Shown: positions 1 to 15,343, counted from the stretch's first letter. The stretch is 64,000 bases of DNA from Henningerozyma blattae CBS 6284 (GCF_000315915.1 NC_020193.1:186001-250000), one strand, 5' to 3'. The notes: generated by a model from the sequence alone, not told the origin. Numbers and translations are program-made.

Positions 1-1336
1 AGCCTTAGAATTGACATTTGCCATCTTAGATGCATCTAATATCAAAGAGTTAGTTAATGAATTACTGCAATTTTTAGATGGTACCACGGATGACGATAGT
101 GATTTGATTGTATATACAGTTGATCATCTAGTGGATGCATTTGATATTCATACTATAGCTGGTGACGATTGGAAATTGAGTGTATTTTTAAGAATCTTGA
201 AATGTGTTGGCTCTTATATTTCTTCTGAGAAAATTAGCGATATTTTAATTGAAATCAATAATACAAATAATATGCAATCAAAACATGATGCAGTGAAACA
301 ATTATTAACTGAAACTTTAGAAAATGAGAAAACAAACGAAATTACAGATGATAATCATGGTTGGTTTTTGGTAACTGTATGGTGTCTTGGTGAATATGCT
401 GATTTAATCTTAGGACAAAGCGCAAATAACATTGTTAACGAAGAATCTTTGACTCGATTATTAATTGAATTACATTTTGAGAATTCTTTAGATAATCCAA
501 AATTGATTAATTATATTTTAACCGCCGCACTAAAGTTATCTATTAAATTGACAAGTGGAAAATGCATTGATCAATTGAGGGACCTTATTGTGTCACATAA
601 GAAGGATTCACATTTAATGTTGCAAGTGAAGAGTGTTCAATATGAAATCTTATTTGATCAACCAATAGATGTTAGAAAGAGTATTCTTGAAACTATGCCT
701 AAATTTGAAAAAGTTGTAAGGACAACCAGTGATCTAAGAAATAGACCACTTGGCAATACTCCAACTAAAAAGGAATCAGCAAAACCTGACAGCTTGATAG
801 ATTTATTGGGTGGGGATTTTGGAAGTAGCAGTAATAATATTAATAGTAATGAAAATGATAGTAAGGCTAATAACGTCGGTGACAATATTAATCCAGAAAC
901 AACCGATGCAATGGGTTCAGATTTGTTAGCCGACTTATTGGGTGGTAATAATGTCAATACTTCGTTATCACTAAATAAAGCAGTTTCTAATTCTGTTGAA
1001 CTCCCTTCACAAGCCCAAAAGATTCATGAAAGTTCCTCATTAGATATATATTCAGTTTTGATTAATTCAGAAAATGGTAGTGCACAAATTGATATCTATT
1101 TCGAAGCCAAGAAGAATGTAACTGACATTAAATGTCAATGTGCAGTAACAAAGACATTGAAATTGACAATGGGTCCATTACATCCAAGTGCATCAATTAA
1201 GGAAAAGGAAATTTCTGTTCAAACTTTAAAGATTTCAGGTTCTGGTAAATTAAAGTTAAGAACTAAGTTAGATTTCAAGGTCAACGGCATTATGACTAAC
1301 GAGCAATTTGATCACAAATATGATAAAGTTATATAA
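1..1336 (+). CDS. APL4: AP-1 complex large subunit gamma-adaptin, 3' part (5' end outside window)
   Basis: This is the C-terminal part of gamma-adaptin, the large subunit of the AP-1 clathrin adaptor that sorts cargo between trans-Golgi and endosomes. The reading frame is open from base 2, where the codons read A-L-E-L-T-F-A before the first Met, so the true start lies upstream of the window. Roughly the first 230 visible residues are the end of the helical trunk. An Asn/Ser-rich hinge follows with two clathrin-box-like motifs (SLIDLLGG and LLADLLGG). The last ~100 residues form a beta-rich gamma-ear. The stop is TAA at 1334-1336. It is convergent with YOP1, the same pairing as YPR029C/YPR028W in S. 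cerevisiae, which supports the call. The family assignment is recognition from sequence and synteny; the exact domain borders are estimates. Confidence 0.9.
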   Translation, partial: ALELTFAILDASNIKELVNELLQFLDGTTDDDSDLIVYTVDHLVDAFDIHTIAGDDWKLSVFLRILKCVGSYISSEKISDILIEINNTNNMQSKHDAVKQLLTETLENEKTNEITDDNHGWFLVTVWCLGEYADLILGQSANNIVNEESLTRLLIELHFENSLDNPKLINYILTAALKLSIKLTSGKCIDQLRDLIVSHKKDSHLMLQVKSVQYEILFDQPIDVRKSILETMPKFEKVVRTTSDLRNRPLGNTPTKKESAKPDSLIDLLGGDFGSSSNNINSNENDSKANNVGDNINPETTDAMGSDLLADLLGGNNVNTSLSLNKAVSNSVELPSQAQKIHESSSLDIYSVLINSENGSAQIDIYFEAKKNVTDIKCQCAVTKTLKLTMGPLHPSASIKEKEISVQTLKISGSGKLKLRTKLDFKVNGIMTNEQFDHKYDKVI

Positions 1337-1716
1337 AGAGAAACTGTTACCCAAAATTTTTACATAATTATCTGTGTATATGTATATGGATATATGATTC
1401 ATACCTCTGAAATTTCTTTCATTCATTTATCTTTCGAAAAAACTGATAGAATTACAACGAATTGAATCGTTTTCAGCGTCTATTTCTTCTATAGGCCGAC
1501 TTTGGAATAATTTATACATGATAAAATTCAGCATATACTAAAAAATAGAAAAAAGTGTAAAATATATAAAATGAGCATAAAAAAGTCAACTAGTTAATAA
1601 AAAAAACTAATAATGAAGAAGGAAGGAGAAGGAAAATGTATCATTTAAATATATATATATGTTTCGATCTATCATCTCTGTAATCCATATTTTAAATTTT
1701 TCTTCAAATTTAAAAT
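1337..1716. other. APL4-YOP1 convergent intergenic region
   Basis: This is AT-rich DNA between two converging genes, with short TATATA and poly-A/T runs of the kind that serve as yeast 3'-end signals. I see no gene or structured element in it. Confidence 0.6.
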
Positions 1717-2459
1717 TTAAAATTGTTGATGGGTAGCTTGAGCAGCTTGAGCGCTGAAACCGGAAGTAGCAGCAGATGCAGCTTGGTTAACAGCAGCAGA
1801 AGCGTTGTGAGAAGCGGTTTGAGCAGCTTCGTGAACGGATTGTTTAATATCAGAAACGCCAGCCTTAGCGTTAATATATTTAGAGGTAGCTGGATCAATG
1901 ACCTTCTTGTAGATCATGTTTGCACCACCAGTTTGTGGCAAAGCGATGTAAACTAAGAAGATAGTCTTGATAAACCAATAAAATGGGATCAAGTAAGTTA
2001 AAGCAACAGACCAGAATTCAATAACGCTGAAGAAAGCGTAGACAACCCAGTAGGTTAACAATTGAGTGTCATCAGCAGAACCTGGAGTCTTTAAGGCAAT
2101 CAAGGATAAGTAAGCTGGTAAAGCAAAACCGACGATATTGGCTAAAATTTCACCAATACCACCAATGTTAGCTAACAATAATAGGAAGTAGACGATAACT
2201 AAACCGAAAACAATGTAAGATTTTGGAATGTTAGTTCTAGCTTCTAATTGTTGTAAGATTTTGTTGTTTGCATATCTCTAATTTCAATTGATTAATATAT
2301 AATTGTATTGGAAATAAAAATGGAATATAATTGTTAGTAAATTCGTTCATAGAAAATGGGGATCAATAAAAAGTTTATTACTATTCCAAATAATGAAGTG
2401 TAACATACGGAATCGAATTGCTTCAATTGTTGTTGGATGCTCTTTTGAAATTCAGACAT
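1717..2459 (-). CDS. YOP1: Yop1 ER tubule-shaping protein (DP1/TB2/REEP family), two exons
   Basis: The protein is a reticulon-like hairpin membrane protein that curves ER membranes into tubules. The coding sequence is two exons, complement(1717..2277, 2409..2459), giving 203 residues against 180 in S. cerevisiae. Exon 1 encodes 17 residues, M-S-E-F to Q-F-D-S. Exon 2 resumes with R-Y-A-N-N-K-I-L-Q-Q-L-E. The core has two hydrophobic hairpins and the family signature around L-P-A-Y-L-S and I-P-F-Y-W-F-I-K-T. The ALPQTGGA motif is present. The tail is an unusual Ala/Ser/Gln-rich extension of about 40 residues. S. cerevisiae YOP1 also has an intron near the start, so the gene structure is conserved. 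An in-frame Met at 2178 gives a shorter ORF, but it lacks the conserved N-terminus. Confidence 0.93.
2278..2408 (-). other. YOP1: Spliceosomal intron of YOP1 (131 nt)
   Basis: On the minus strand the 5' splice site is GTATGT, starting at 2408. The branch point is a perfect TACTAAC at 2339-2333 and the 3' splice site is TAG at 2280-2278. Splicing joins codon 17 to codon 18 without breaking a codon and restores the conserved N-terminus. Confidence 0.92.
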
Positions 2460-4894
2460 ATTGATTGTTAACTTGATCTATATCTTGTTGAGTTGAAAGA
2501 ATTGTTCTGGCAGTAACCCAACTGAAAATAGGACAAAATGAACAAATTTAAATTGTTGAAAAATCAACCAGGAATTTCACTTCACCTTGTTTTCTTCCAA
2601 CTGGTTCCTCAAACCTTCACCAGTTATTTCGTGAACCGGTCATTCAAAATTGTTTGGTGATAATCGAGGCAAAATGAGCGACGGCACTTTGCCGTTTTCG
2701 GACACATAACCAAATTGGCAAACAGTTACCAAAACATTTTGGACATACAATCTCTGCACAATTTTACGATGGTCAGTAATTTTCATTTGTGCCACTATTG
2801 AGGCAAGAGAATTATGGCGTGCTATTTTAAGAAATATTACTGACGCTGAGTATTGTGGAATAGAAGAGCAATAAACTCATATATATTCTTAGTGACAAAT
2901 TTAAATATCCTTATAGAAAAATAAATTTTTTAACAATATTTCTATTTACTTTTAGGGTTTTAGATTCTTATCTAACAGGGCATGCTATAATGTCATCAAA
3001 ATATATGGCAATAGCTTATAGGACTTTTACAATAGGGTACAACTTGGTAAATATTAGAATCAACTATGTGATATCTATTCCTTATTAGGGAGGGATACTA
3101 TATAAATAATAAACCTTTGGAACAGTTTGATATATAGCAAAAAATAACTAGCAAACTGTTCCTCGAATTCCTAGAGCAAGGTCAACTTTCTGGTTGAACA
3201 TTTAGTGTATTGTTTTTAATATATTTAGAAGGTTAGTGTAGTATAGTCTATACAATTCAGGATTTTAAAACGAAAATTTTAATTTATTGAATTTTATGTT
3301 AAGGTCAAAAAATTTAAAATTCAGAAAATCATATTTTCTACTGAAAAGAAAAAAAACCATAAATACCATATTAAGTGTTATGTTTCAAAAACATATAGTA
3401 CTCCAAGTGAAAATAGGGCGTATTAAATGCTTAAGATACGCTAGTTACTGCTATAAAGTTCTTGCTTTAGAGTAATGTGTTGAAAATTAATGTTACTATA
3501 GATAACAGGTTATTATATGTAAACAAGTAATAATTACTGATTTAGGATAGAAGAAGGGTATAATGTACAAACAATAATACTAATAAGATCCCAATTAGGT
3601 AATTCATGTGATATAAGATTAACTAACAGAGTCATGCGTTTGTCATAAGAATAAATAATAAGGTAATTTCTTGTATCATAAGTTTTACTATTAAAGTAAT
3701 TAATGTGTCATAATATTCTAAATCTTAAAATAAAATGTATAAATAGCATCGATTAATTCGAGTTAAAAGCTCGTATTTTTAATATTGTTTTTTTTATATA
3801 GTTTATTCCTACTAAGAAGGACCGGAGAGTTTTATAAAATAACTTTACTATTAACAACAAGAATTATTCTCTAAATAACGTCGGACCCTAATATTAATAC
3901 CCCTTATAAAGCTGATAATAATGAATTAAAAAGTGGTAAAATAGTTTTTTTATATAGACGACTAAAATAAAGCGTGACTATATATGAAATAACTGAACCT
4001 TCTTAAACTTCTATATACAGTCTATTTTGAATTATTAATGATGAGAGTAGGACAATAAAAATCATAGAATCTATATTTTAGGGTTGATAATACTTTGACC
4101 AGGGGCCAATAATAATTCCTAAAGGGTTTCAACAAGATTATTAGTAGCCTAAGAAAATAATATAAAAATAGCTAACAGCCTATACTCAAAAGAGTTTTTT
4201 TTTGAATTCTAGCGAGTGGTATTTAAAATTAATTTCAATTAAGAACAAAATTAATAAATAATTTCTTTTTTATACGTTAAAGAAAAATAGCTTTTGAGAA
4301 CGATGCCAGCATTGAAACTAATATTATCTAATACTATTTTCCATTACGGACACCATACTTTTTCACTTTAGTGAAATTTTCCATATTAGAATTGCTCCTT
4401 GATAGGATAATGTAATATTCTGCACTCGAAAGTACACAAATGCCAAAAAATACCGTAACATATCAATATTATAAAAACAGGAAGTAAGCACCTAAATTTT
4501 GAGGTGTTGATTTTTTGTCGTAATAATAGGCAGTTCATGGAAAAATAAAAAAATAGATAATCATCTTTTTTATCATACCGTTACAAATAAGTGAAAAAAA
4601 ATAGATTATCCTTCTAATAAAAATATTATCTGAACATATAAGATATACCCTATTTTAATTAGTGATAATACAAAAGCTATCTATTGGATATTCTTTCTGT
4701 TTCTCTTTTTATGGATTATAACAAGAGTTCGATATGTTGAGCTACTCTTGTTACTTTTTCATATAGTAATTTAAAATTGTATAAATTGGCCATAGCTGTT
4801 CTCAATGACAATATTACATTTTACGAAAGGTTATTAATAGCCTATTTTTATAACTTGAAAAAACAGAAAAAACTTGACTTATTTAATTGAAGAA
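2460..4894. other. Long AT-rich region between YOP1 and the GFA1 pseudogene
   Basis: About 2.4 kb without a supportable gene. The first ~300 bp are YOP1 promoter, with a small dyad ACGGCA-CTT-TGCCGT at 2681-2695. The rest is very AT-rich and broken by stops in all frames, apart from a 62-residue ORF of low complexity at 3287-3475 that I do not believe. No LTR ends, tRNA or centromere elements are visible. It may be decayed coding sequence. Confidence 0.5.
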
Positions 4895-7056
<2,162 letters not shown>

Positions 7057-7416
7057 TAATTGACACTCATTCTATTGATGCTTCTAGTACACTATTATAT
7101 TTCCACATATTCTTTATTATTAAGATGTCTAATTTATAAGTAATTTTATGTAATCTTGTAATCTCATTACTAGAGTACATATAAAACAGATAAATATAAT
7201 ACAAAACGAGTACTCCCAGTAAAAGAATTTATGTAAATTAGCTTGATATCACTTTTGTTTAATAAGCGTGGTATTATATCCACTTAGTAGTTATCACAGG
7301 CTTTCAATACACTTTGCTTTTTAAAAAAATGAACTATTACCACTGGGCTATTCGCCAAATAACTCATTGTATAGTATGAAAAATGATTAATTTTCATTTT
7401 GCTTTCTGATTATATA
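7057..7416. other. Intergenic region downstream of the pseudogene and ATH1
   Basis: 360 bp of AT-rich DNA between the end of the pseudogene and the end of ATH1. No gene or distinctive element is seen. Confidence 0.6.
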
Positions 7417-10400
7417 TTAAATATCTATAAACTCAGTATCGTCATTTTTTAAAACAATCTCCTTTATGGTTGCACCTTTACTATCGTTATCATCATCAAA
7501 GACTCCATTAACTGTCAACACTATAAATCTCGCTTTTCTATCTTCTTCATTATCTTCCAAACTTTTACCGTTAGACCCTATCTTTATTTTTGAATAATCT
7601 ATATGGAAATATGTTTTATTACTAGGCAATATTTCGATTAATGATTGTTCAATAATTTCTGGGAAAAAGGGTTCACTAGGGATTACCTCATGGTCTTTTA
7701 ATATAGTAATGAATTTCCTATTCAACAATTTAAGTTGTGGTAAATTAGATAATATATTGTCCAGATCATCTAAGGTCCATTGTAAGATGGACTCTAAATC
7801 ATTTGTGCATCTATCCTCATCGCTATTTTGACAACCTTCCATGCTTGTGTCTTTAACATCACCAATATCTTCTAATAACTCCTGAATAGTTCTAGATTTT
7901 TCGCTACCTTCAGTAGATTCAAGTCGATCGGAAACTTTCTCAAGTATTCTTTCAATTTGATCACTATGAGGTAGTATTGAAATTGAAAAGTTCTTGGCAG
8001 GTCTTCCTCCCCATAGAATCATCCCAGATTTAATTTCTTGTTGGTTATCTTTTCCAAGATCGATTAATAATCTAGCTGGCCTATATTTATCCATTGGCTG
8101 CCAGTGAGTATAATTATTACCGTCCAAAGCTGAAACTGCGACATCGCCTGGTACACCTTCAGTCAAATTTGTAATTTGCTTATTTTCTACAATATTACCC
8201 TTAACATTTAACTTTAATTTAAATAAAGGTAATTTTAACTCTTCTTTAGGGTTAAGAATGTAGTAAGAACCATTCTGTAGGATTTCTACATGATCATCAA
8301 CTTGAATGGAGTTGTTTATATCTTCAACAGGCAGATTATTAGTTTTATTGATACCTCTGTAAGGTTCTACATCTCTATCATGAATTAAAGAACGGTCTGG
8401 AATTTTAATCATTATTGGAGTATCTCCTGATTTGTGAACAATAGTACCATTATTATCATCTATTATTATATCTAAAACTTGGTTCATATATTTGAAATTA
8501 CGTATAGCAATTCCACCTGGTAATCTGGGTAGTTCTGTAGGATTAAACCTTAGTACACGATATATCTGCTTTGTTTCTTGATCTACTTCATAAGTATATC
8601 TAATACCAGTTAAGCCAAACAGTATACTTTGCAAAAAACCACCATTAGCAGTTAAAAATGGGAATGCAGGTTGGGTAAGCCCATTTGTTAAAAAATTATC
8701 GTCAGATTGTTCACTAAATTGAGCAAATGGTGCTCTTAAGTATGGTAATACAGATTTATACAAATAACTTTGGGAAGATGAACCATGGTTTAAAAGAGTA
8801 GCAGCAGCAGCAACAAATACAGGATATGTCATTGCTGGACCAGAGGCAGATTGCTTTTCTGAATAGTAATACAAATCACGGATAGCATTATTCAAGATCG
8901 ATTCATCATTAAGATAACCCAATGGATACACCATTAATATTACATCTGCTTGTTTCACTTCGACCGAACTATTCATACCGCTGTATTCTAGAGTAATATT
9001 TGAAGTGGATCTAGGGATATAGATGTTGTGAGATATTTCCATCCAACGAGGATCTACAAACTCTCCTAAATGATTCCCGATATCAGTAGCCCATTTTAAG
9101 AGAGTCTTAATCCCTGCATTTGTGAATGCCCCATTATTAACAAAATTTGCAAATTCATCAGGATCTGTCAAATTGTAAGTTTCATATTTACCTATGGTTT
9201 GATTAAATTGTACAAATGAAGCAAAAAAGATTGCCGCATCTCTAACAAGTGGCCACGTTGTATACCTCAAATAATCGTCATCAATGCCTTCTCCGCCATT
9301 CATATAAATTGAAAAACTAGCCATAGCAACGTCTACATTAATGTGATATTCATAATCATAACATGGGCCTGTTGAACTACAGTTAGCAAATCGTCCAGAA
9401 GTCCAAGGATATAAAGCACCGGGATGACCATGCTCTTTTGCATTCAATAAAGCTTGTTGATGGGTTGCGTTTCTATAATTACTCATTTGTTTTGCAATAT
9501 TTGGGAAAAATGGTAATACAGCAGGTTGCATCCAAATATCAGCATCCCAAAATACCATACCTCCATACGAATCCGATGATAAACCACCTACTGGCACAGG
9601 CAGTCCTCTTTCTTCGGAAACATTATATTTTCTTGTATTGGACAAAATATGAAATAATGATGATCTTGCCGTCATTTCTAATAAACTATCGGAAGGGATT
9701 TCAATAAATGCATCATTATATAATTCGGCCCATGCTTCAGTATGTGATTTCAATAGACTTTCGTAATTGCCCTTACTTGCTAAGGCAATCTCTTTAGCCA
9801 TTTCTAAATTAGATTTTTGTTCATTTGAATTGAACTCAGACGATATGATTGCGGAGTATTTATTTATAATTAATTTTTTATTATATTTAGATAAGTTAAC
9901 TTTTGTGTATTGTGATATTTTCTCACCATTATCATCATTTCCAATTGATGAAAAATTTTTTTTAAATGCAAAATCCTTTTTTGGAGTTCTCCAACCATTA
10001 CTATTTCCATAATGTGCAGAACAAGTTGAATAAATTGCAGCATTAGAATAAGGGATGTTATCAGGATGGACCACCATAAAGATGGCATTATTATCCTCTT
10101 CAATTCCCGATGTTTGCAAAAATGTTCTAAAGGAGGTTTCCATATCTAAAGTATCATAGACAGTTAAAATTACTTGCTCATCCGAATTATACTCTTCATC
10201 ATTAGAATTTCTGTTATTATTATTATTATTATTATTATTATAATTTAATTTTTCAGTGTTTAAAGTGATTTCAACGTTTAAAACGCCTAATGGATACATT
10301 CTTCTATGCGTCCAAACATCCGATTTAATGTGAACTAAAGAATCTAGATAATCCATCTCGGTAGTGACAACACCATTTTTCATGGATAAATTTTGTTTGT

Positions 10401-11577
10401 AATTTGTAATATCTTCATCTTTTACCATTTGCGGATTAAACCAATGAATTCTGTTATTGAATTCTATAGAGAATTGTAAATTTGTCCATTGTGGTATTGT
10501 TGAAATAACTGTGGAATAACCCTTTTCATCTAATTCTGGAAAATTTGTTGAATTTAATGACTTTTGTATTGAATAAAAATCGGAGACATATGCACCAGTA
10601 AATCTTCTATTTCTTAATGGCCAACCATTATTCAAAGAATCTGGTATATTTTTAGAATCTGGAGTCCATGGGTTAAAAGTATCTAAAGAAAAACCAAACC
10701 CAATGTTGGGTAATCTCGCACCAATATATCCATTAGATACATAAGGTTGTCTTGAGTAAGTATTTTCTTGAGAAAATTTATCTGTTCCTAATACCATATT
10801 ATTATCATCATAAAAAGCAGTATCGAAATCAGATAATAATTCATATAGTTTCTTGGAAGCCTTTCTATATTGTGGATTATATTCCAATACATGTTCGTTA
10901 CCATTAGATAGACTAATATGAGAAGTATTATGAATATTATAAGTGGGCCCATTATTAAAATGATTGAACCTTAGAAAAGAATTTGCAACACCATTGTTAT
11001 GTCTCCAATTAAACATATTTTTCTTGAAAGTGGAAAATGAGGTGGATGAACCATGCAATAAAGTAGAAGTCATTAAAATCAATACACAACACATTAAGAA
11101 AGCAAACAACGCTAGACTGGGTATGGATCGTTTAATACCTGACCATGTATGAAAGTGACTGTTTGAGTTTATGATACTATTAGTATTATTTTTATTAGTA
11201 ATTTTTTTATTATTATTATCATCACCATCATCATCTTCATTGTTGTTGTTATTACCACCACTATGAGTAAATGGAGCTGTTTCATCATCATTCTCTTGAT
11301 CATCACTATTCTCTTGGCTATCGCCGTTATTATCTTCCTCACTATGATCCATTATATCAAAAAGTGTATACTCATTAGCCTCTATATCATCTGAACGATT
11401 TGGTTGCGAAGTAGTAGCACCTTGTTCATGTAAATCATTTTTTTGAATATTATCGGTTATAGATAAATCGTCACAATGATGTAAATCCAACATTTCTATA
11501 TTACTTTTATCATCACCACTTTGAATATTACTAATATCTCGGTCAGAGGGCATATCTGTTCTTCTAGTATTTTCCAT
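7417..11577 (-). CDS. ATH1: Vacuolar/periplasmic acid trehalase (GH65)
   Basis: Acid trehalase hydrolyses trehalose to two glucoses and lets yeast use external trehalose. The 1386-residue product is longer than S. cerevisiae Ath1 (about 1211). The extra length is mainly an acidic, Asn/Asp-rich cytosolic N-terminus (residues 1-150). One hydrophobic segment at about 152-174 is a signal anchor, giving a type II membrane protein with the catalytic part in the lumen or outside. The GH65 core has the fungal motif [10 protein letters not shown] near residue 672 and E-Y-H-I-N-V-D near 743; the latter region carries the expected catalytic acid in the family. Many N-x-S/T sites fit a heavily glycosylated protein. 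A poly-Asn run is encoded by an ATT/AAT microsatellite near 10217-10240. Position beside YOP1 matches YPR026W. It diverges from ATP1. Confidence 0.94.
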   Translation of the reverse strand: MENTRRTDMPSDRDISNIQSGDDKSNIEMLDLHHCDDLSITDNIQKNDLHEQGATTSQPNRSDDIEANEYTLFDIMDHSEEDNNGDSQENSDDQENDDETAPFTHSGGNNNNNEDDDGDDNNNKKITNKNNTNSIINSNSHFHTWSGIKRSIPSLALFAFLMCCVLILMTSTLLHGSSTSFSTFKKNMFNWRHNNGVANSFLRFNHFNNGPTYNIHNTSHISLSNGNEHVLEYNPQYRKASKKLYELLSDFDTAFYDDNNMVLGTDKFSQENTYSRQPYVSNGYIGARLPNIGFGFSLDTFNPWTPDSKNIPDSLNNGWPLRNRRFTGAYVSDFYSIQKSLNSTNFPELDEKGYSTVISTIPQWTNLQFSIEFNNRIHWFNPQMVKDEDITNYKQNLSMKNGVVTTEMDYLDSLVHIKSDVWTHRRMYPLGVLNVEITLNTEKLNYNNNNNNNNNRNSNDEEYNSDEQVILTVYDTLDMETSFRTFLQTSGIEEDNNAIFMVVHPDNIPYSNAAIYSTCSAHYGNSNGWRTPKKDFAFKKNFSSIGNDDNGEKISQYTKVNLSKYNKKLIINKYSAIISSEFNSNEQKSNLEMAKEIALASKGNYESLLKSHTEAWAELYNDAFIEIPSDSLLEMTARSSLFHILSNTRKYNVSEERGLPVPVGGLSSDSYGGMVFWDADIWMQPAVLPFFPNIAKQMSNYRNATHQQALLNAKEHGHPGALYPWTSGRFANCSSTGPCYDYEYHINVDVAMASFSIYMNGGEGIDDDYLRYTTWPLVRDAAIFFASFVQFNQTIGKYETYNLTDPDEFANFVNNGAFTNAGIKTLLKWATDIGNHLGEFVDPRWMEISHNIYIPRSTSNITLEYSGMNSSVEVKQADVILMVYPLGYLNDESILNNAIRDLYYYSEKQSASGPAMTYPVFVAAAATLLNHGSSSQSYLYKSVLPYLRAPFAQFSEQSDDNFLTNGLTQPAFPFLTANGGFLQSILFGLTGIRYTYEVDQETKQIYRVLRFNPTELPRLPGGIAIRNFKYMNQVLDIIIDDNNGTIVHKSGDTPIMIKIPDRSLIHDRDVEPYRGINKTNNLPVEDINNSIQVDDHVEILQNGSYYILNPKEELKLPLFKLKLNVKGNIVENKQITNLTEGVPGDVAVSALDGNNYTHWQPMDKYRPARLLIDLGKDNQQEIKSGMILWGGRPAKNFSISILPHSDQIERILEKVSDRLESTEGSEKSRTIQELLEDIGDVKDTSMEGCQNSDEDRCTNDLESILQWTLDDLDNILSNLPQLKLLNRKFITILKDHEVIPSEPFFPEIIEQSLIEILPSNKTYFHIDYSKIKIGSNGKSLEDNEEDRKARFIVLTVNGVFDDDNDSKGATIKEIVLKNDDTEFIDI

Positions 11578-12760
11578 TCTACAAGAATAATATAATTGAT
11601 CTGACTATTTTTATTTTTCAAAAGCTTAGTGAAGTATGATACGTTATTTTATTAAATCAGTGATACTTTACTTTCACTCTATCTTTTCTCACCACAATTT
11701 ATCCTTATTTTAACGCACACTTTCGTTCGTCATTAAATCTAGTTCCAGATTCTTACTTGTACCGTATTGGATACACTTGCACGTTTTGAAATGTCGAATC
11801 TTGAGCTTTTATTTCCTTCTTGATTCTTTTTAAAATATCTTGCAGATCCTTTATCCCTTGATATTCCTATTATTCGTTTTCCTATACATTCCCCGTAGTT
11901 TTCTTAATTAAGGAATATATTGGCGGGCCTCATAACCCTCAAACCGATTTTCTGGGCTTAGATATTGGAGTCACATGAGTCGGCATATTTCTCAAGGGAT
12001 ACACCATATGGCCCGAAGAGGAAAACACGTGACACACATTCCTTTTCGGGCGAACCACCCTTATATCCGGTGTGACACCCCTTATTGCCGCGGAATTACC
12101 ATAAACAGTAACTATTCGAGCACGTGATTTATACCAGCCGGGTAACCATGCTGCTACCGAATTCCGAGTTCCCGGGGAGGCCAGCACTAAGGGTGTGTGA
12201 TTCTCACTGTCAAAGATCTTCGACACTGGGTCAGTTGTGGACAGAATAGAGACGGCTAAGGGAGAGAGAGAGAGGACTCGACTCAACCTTCAAACTAACA
12301 AACTTCAACAGACAATTAACCAACTTCTGAGACTTTGTATCCAACCTCAATCCATCTCGACAATAACCTTGGATCAATCAACCATCTACCAAGAAACTAA
12401 ATACAAAACTCTCTGTATTCAATATTAAGGATTGTTTTCATAAACTTTTTTAACTTGGATCACAACTATTTATAAGAGTAAGAAAGAAAGAAGGAATTCA
12501 ATCTCTCCCTGACCTAGAAAAGAATCAATATCAAATAAATTTAAGAACTAATATTCATATATTAGCATCCTTTTAATAATATCACTTTTTCTCAGGGCTT
12601 TTTCTTTTTACTTAACTAAACTATATTTGTTTCCCATAATATTCTATTATTTTGGTTAAAATATACCTATAAATATTAAGGCCATATTTTTTATTTCTAC
12701 ACTATAAATATTCACACACACATCCTCCCTCTCCAACCCCTTTTCTAAATCCTTTAAACA
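11578..12760. promoter_or_regulatory. Divergent ATH1/ATP1 promoter with a GC-rich core
   Basis: The 1.18-kb shared upstream region holds a GC-rich patch at about 11,920-12,240 in AT-rich flanks. The patch has two CACGTG boxes (12026-12031 and 12121-12126), a Reb1-type CCGGGTAAC at 12138-12146 and one CCCCT stress-type element at 12078-12082. Two TATAAATA boxes at 12669 and 12703 lie close to the ATP1 start. ORFs of 63 and 115 codons across the patch look spurious. The site names are matches to known consensus sequences; their use here is inferred. Confidence 0.6.
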
Positions 12761-14482
12761 ATGTTATCTCGTGCATCTTTAGCTCGTTCCGTTTTGGCTT
12801 CCACCCCTTCTACTTCGGTAGCTGCTAGAACTTTGGTGACTTCGTCAGTCAAGTTAGCTTCTTCTTCTTCCGCCAAGGCTATCTTATCCAACAAATCTAA
12901 TGCTTCAAGCAATTTAGTTAGATCTAGAAGAACTTACGCTTCTGCTAGTGCCAAGCCACAACCAACAGAAGTCTCTTCTATCTTGGAAGCTAAGATTAGA
13001 GGTTTGAACCAAGATATCAACTTGGATGAAACTGGTAGAGTCTTGGCCGTCGGTGATGGTATTGCCCACGTTTACGGCTTAAATAACATTCAAGCCGAAG
13101 AATTGGTCGAATTCTCTTCTGGTGTTAAAGGTATGGCTTTGAATTTAGAACCAAACCAAGTTGGTATCGTTTTATTCGGTTCTGATAGATTAGTTAAAGA
13201 AGGTGAATTGGTCAAGAGAACCGGTAAGATTGTTGATGTCCCAGTTGGTCCAGAATTATTGGGTAGAGTTGTTGATGCTTTGGGTAACCCAATCGATGGT
13301 AAGGGTCCAATCAAGGCTTCTGGTTCAAGAAGAGCTCAAGTCAAAGCTCCAGGTATTTTACCAAGAAAATCCGTTCACGAGCCTGTTCAAACCGGTCTGA
13401 AATCTGTTGATGCTTTAGTTCCAATTGGTAGAGGTCAAAGAGAATTGATTATTGGTGATCGTCAAACCGGTAAGACCGCTGTTGCCTTAGATGCCATCTT
13501 AAACCAAAAGAGATGGAACAACGATCCAAACTGTGATGAATCCAAGAAATTATATTGTATTTATGTCGCTATCGGTCAAAAGAGATCCACTGTTGCTCAA
13601 TTAGTTCAAACTTTGGAACAACATGATGCTTTGAAATACTCCATCATTGTTGCTGCTACTGCTTCTGAAGCTGCTCCATTACAATACTTGGCTCCTTTCA
13701 CTGCTGCTTCCATTGGTGAATGGTTCAGAGACAATGGTAAACATGCTTTGATCACTTACGATGATTTATCCAAGCAAGCTGTTGCCTACCGTCAATTGTC
13801 ATTATTATTAAGACGTCCACCAGGTCGTGAAGCTTACCCAGGTGATGTTTTCTACTTACATTCTAGATTATTAGAAAGAGCTGCTAAGATGTCTGACAAG
13901 AACGGTGGTGGTTCTTTGACTGCTTTACCAATCATTGAAACTCAAGGTGGTGATGTTTCTGCTTATATTCCAACCAACGTTATTTCCATTACTGATGGTC
14001 AAATTTTCTTGGAATCTGAATTATTCTACAAAGGTATTAGACCAGCTATTAACGTCGGTTTATCAGTTTCTCGTGTTGGTTCTGCTGCTCAAGTTAAAGC
14101 TTTGAAACAAGTTGCTGGTTCTTTGAAATTATTCTTGGCCCAATACAGAGAAGTCGCTGCCTTCGCTCAATTTGGTTCTGATTTGGATGCTTCTACCAAA
14201 CAAACTTTAACCAGAGGTGAAAGATTAACTCAATTATTGAAACAACCTCAATACTCTCCATTATCTGCCGAAGAACAAGTTCCATTGATTTACGCCGGTG
14301 TCAACGGTTTCTTAGATAACATCGAATTATCAAGAATCGCTGAATTCGAAGCTGCTTTCTTACCATACTTGAAGGCTGATTACCCAGAAATCTTAAACAG
14401 TATTAAGGAAAAAGGTGTTTTATCTGATGAATTAATGGCATCATTGAAAACCGCAACTGAATCATTTGTTGCCACCTTTTAA
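12761..14482 (+). CDS. ATP1: Mitochondrial F1 ATP synthase alpha subunit
   Basis: Alpha subunit of the F1 head of mitochondrial ATP synthase; three copies alternate with catalytic beta subunits. The product is 573 residues against 545 in S. cerevisiae. The difference lies in a long Ser/Ala/Arg-rich matrix-targeting presequence of about 60 residues that ends near R-R-T-Y-A-S-A. The mature part starts with Q-P-T-E-V-S-S-I-L. The Walker A motif GDRQTGKT is at residues 232-239. The alpha-subunit signature around [11 protein letters not shown] is intact. The protein ends E-S-F-V-A-T-F as in other yeasts. Codon use is strongly biased (GGT, GCT, AGA, TTG/TTA), as expected for high expression. Two TATA-like boxes lie 50-90 bp upstream. 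Confidence 0.98.
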   Translation: MLSRASLARSVLASTPSTSVAARTLVTSSVKLASSSSAKAILSNKSNASSNLVRSRRTYASASAKPQPTEVSSILEAKIRGLNQDINLDETGRVLAVGDGIAHVYGLNNIQAEELVEFSSGVKGMALNLEPNQVGIVLFGSDRLVKEGELVKRTGKIVDVPVGPELLGRVVDALGNPIDGKGPIKASGSRRAQVKAPGILPRKSVHEPVQTGLKSVDALVPIGRGQRELIIGDRQTGKTAVALDAILNQKRWNNDPNCDESKKLYCIYVAIGQKRSTVAQLVQTLEQHDALKYSIIVAATASEAAPLQYLAPFTAASIGEWFRDNGKHALITYDDLSKQAVAYRQLSLLLRRPPGREAYPGDVFYLHSRLLERAAKMSDKNGGGSLTALPIIETQGGDVSAYIPTNVISITDGQIFLESELFYKGIRPAINVGLSVSRVGSAAQVKALKQVAGSLKLFLAQYREVAAFAQFGSDLDASTKQTLTRGERLTQLLKQPQYSPLSAEEQVPLIYAGVNGFLDNIELSRIAEFEAAFLPYLKADYPEILNSIKEKGVLSDELMASLKTATESFVATF

Positions 14483-15343
14483 GTATAAAAAAAACTATTA
14501 ACATATCATTACCTATAATTAAAAAATTTTTTTTTCTTATTATCCATCTGACTTTTACAATTTATTACTACTACTTCTACTTCTTTATTGTGTCATGTCC
14601 TCTCTTTGAAAAGATTAACATTGAATTAAAGGTTTCTTTCTCTTTAATAGGAATAAGAAGAATATGGTAAAATAAAAAATGGACATATTTCATTTTACTT
14701 AATTTTTCTTATTCCTATTATTTAAATCTTTATTGCCTTTTCGAATTTCATGTATATATATATATATTTATACGTAATGTGTATGTATGTTTTTTTTATC
14801 TCTGTCTGTCTATACAATATCTATATTCAATTTATTCTTATTTTATTATTTTTATTCTCCCTTTTTATTTTCTAATCTTTTCAATAATTTTATAATGATA
14901 TCTATGATATAATCAGGTATGAATATGACTTAAGATTAGATAATTGTGGCATTCATACTAAAATAAGTGATGCGTTAAATTTCAAGGATATGCAAACACG
15001 ATCTCCATTTACTCCATCCATTTCTGAACGCTCCACCAAATTCGTTTTATCGCTACGGTGATTTCTTCGTTGTCCCGCTTAATCTTTTGGCAAATTTCGG
15101 TATTCTTTTGACCCAACTGAATCAAAAATTTACCGAATTTTAAGTAACAAACAACACGGTTTAAAAATAAAAAAAAATATAATAATAAAAAACAATGAAC
15201 AATAGTAGTATTTAACTTTCTAAAAGAAAGATATAAAGAATTCTTTGTTTACGTTCTAACAAATTTATTTATAAATTTTACTCATTCGTAACTTCATTCA
15301 ATAAAAAAAAGAGAAAGAAGAAAAGGTAAAAGCAAGTTTAAAC
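14483..15343. other. ATP1-GLO3 intergenic region
   Basis: 861 bp of AT-rich DNA holding the ATP1 terminator region, with a (TA)n stretch near 14755-14768, and the GLO3 promoter. An A/T-rich run precedes the GLO3 start. No additional gene is seen. Confidence 0.55.

Noticed and set aside
3287..3475. A 62-codon ORF in the YOP1-pseudogene gap
   Set aside because: It is short, low in complexity and set in AT-rich DNA, with no recognisable motif or conserved position.
11939..12428. ORFs of 115 (minus) and 63 (plus) codons upstream of ATP1
   Set aside because: They span the GC-rich promoter patch, have no recognisable content and overlap candidate regulatory sites. GC-rich DNA is poor in stops, so such ORFs arise by chance.
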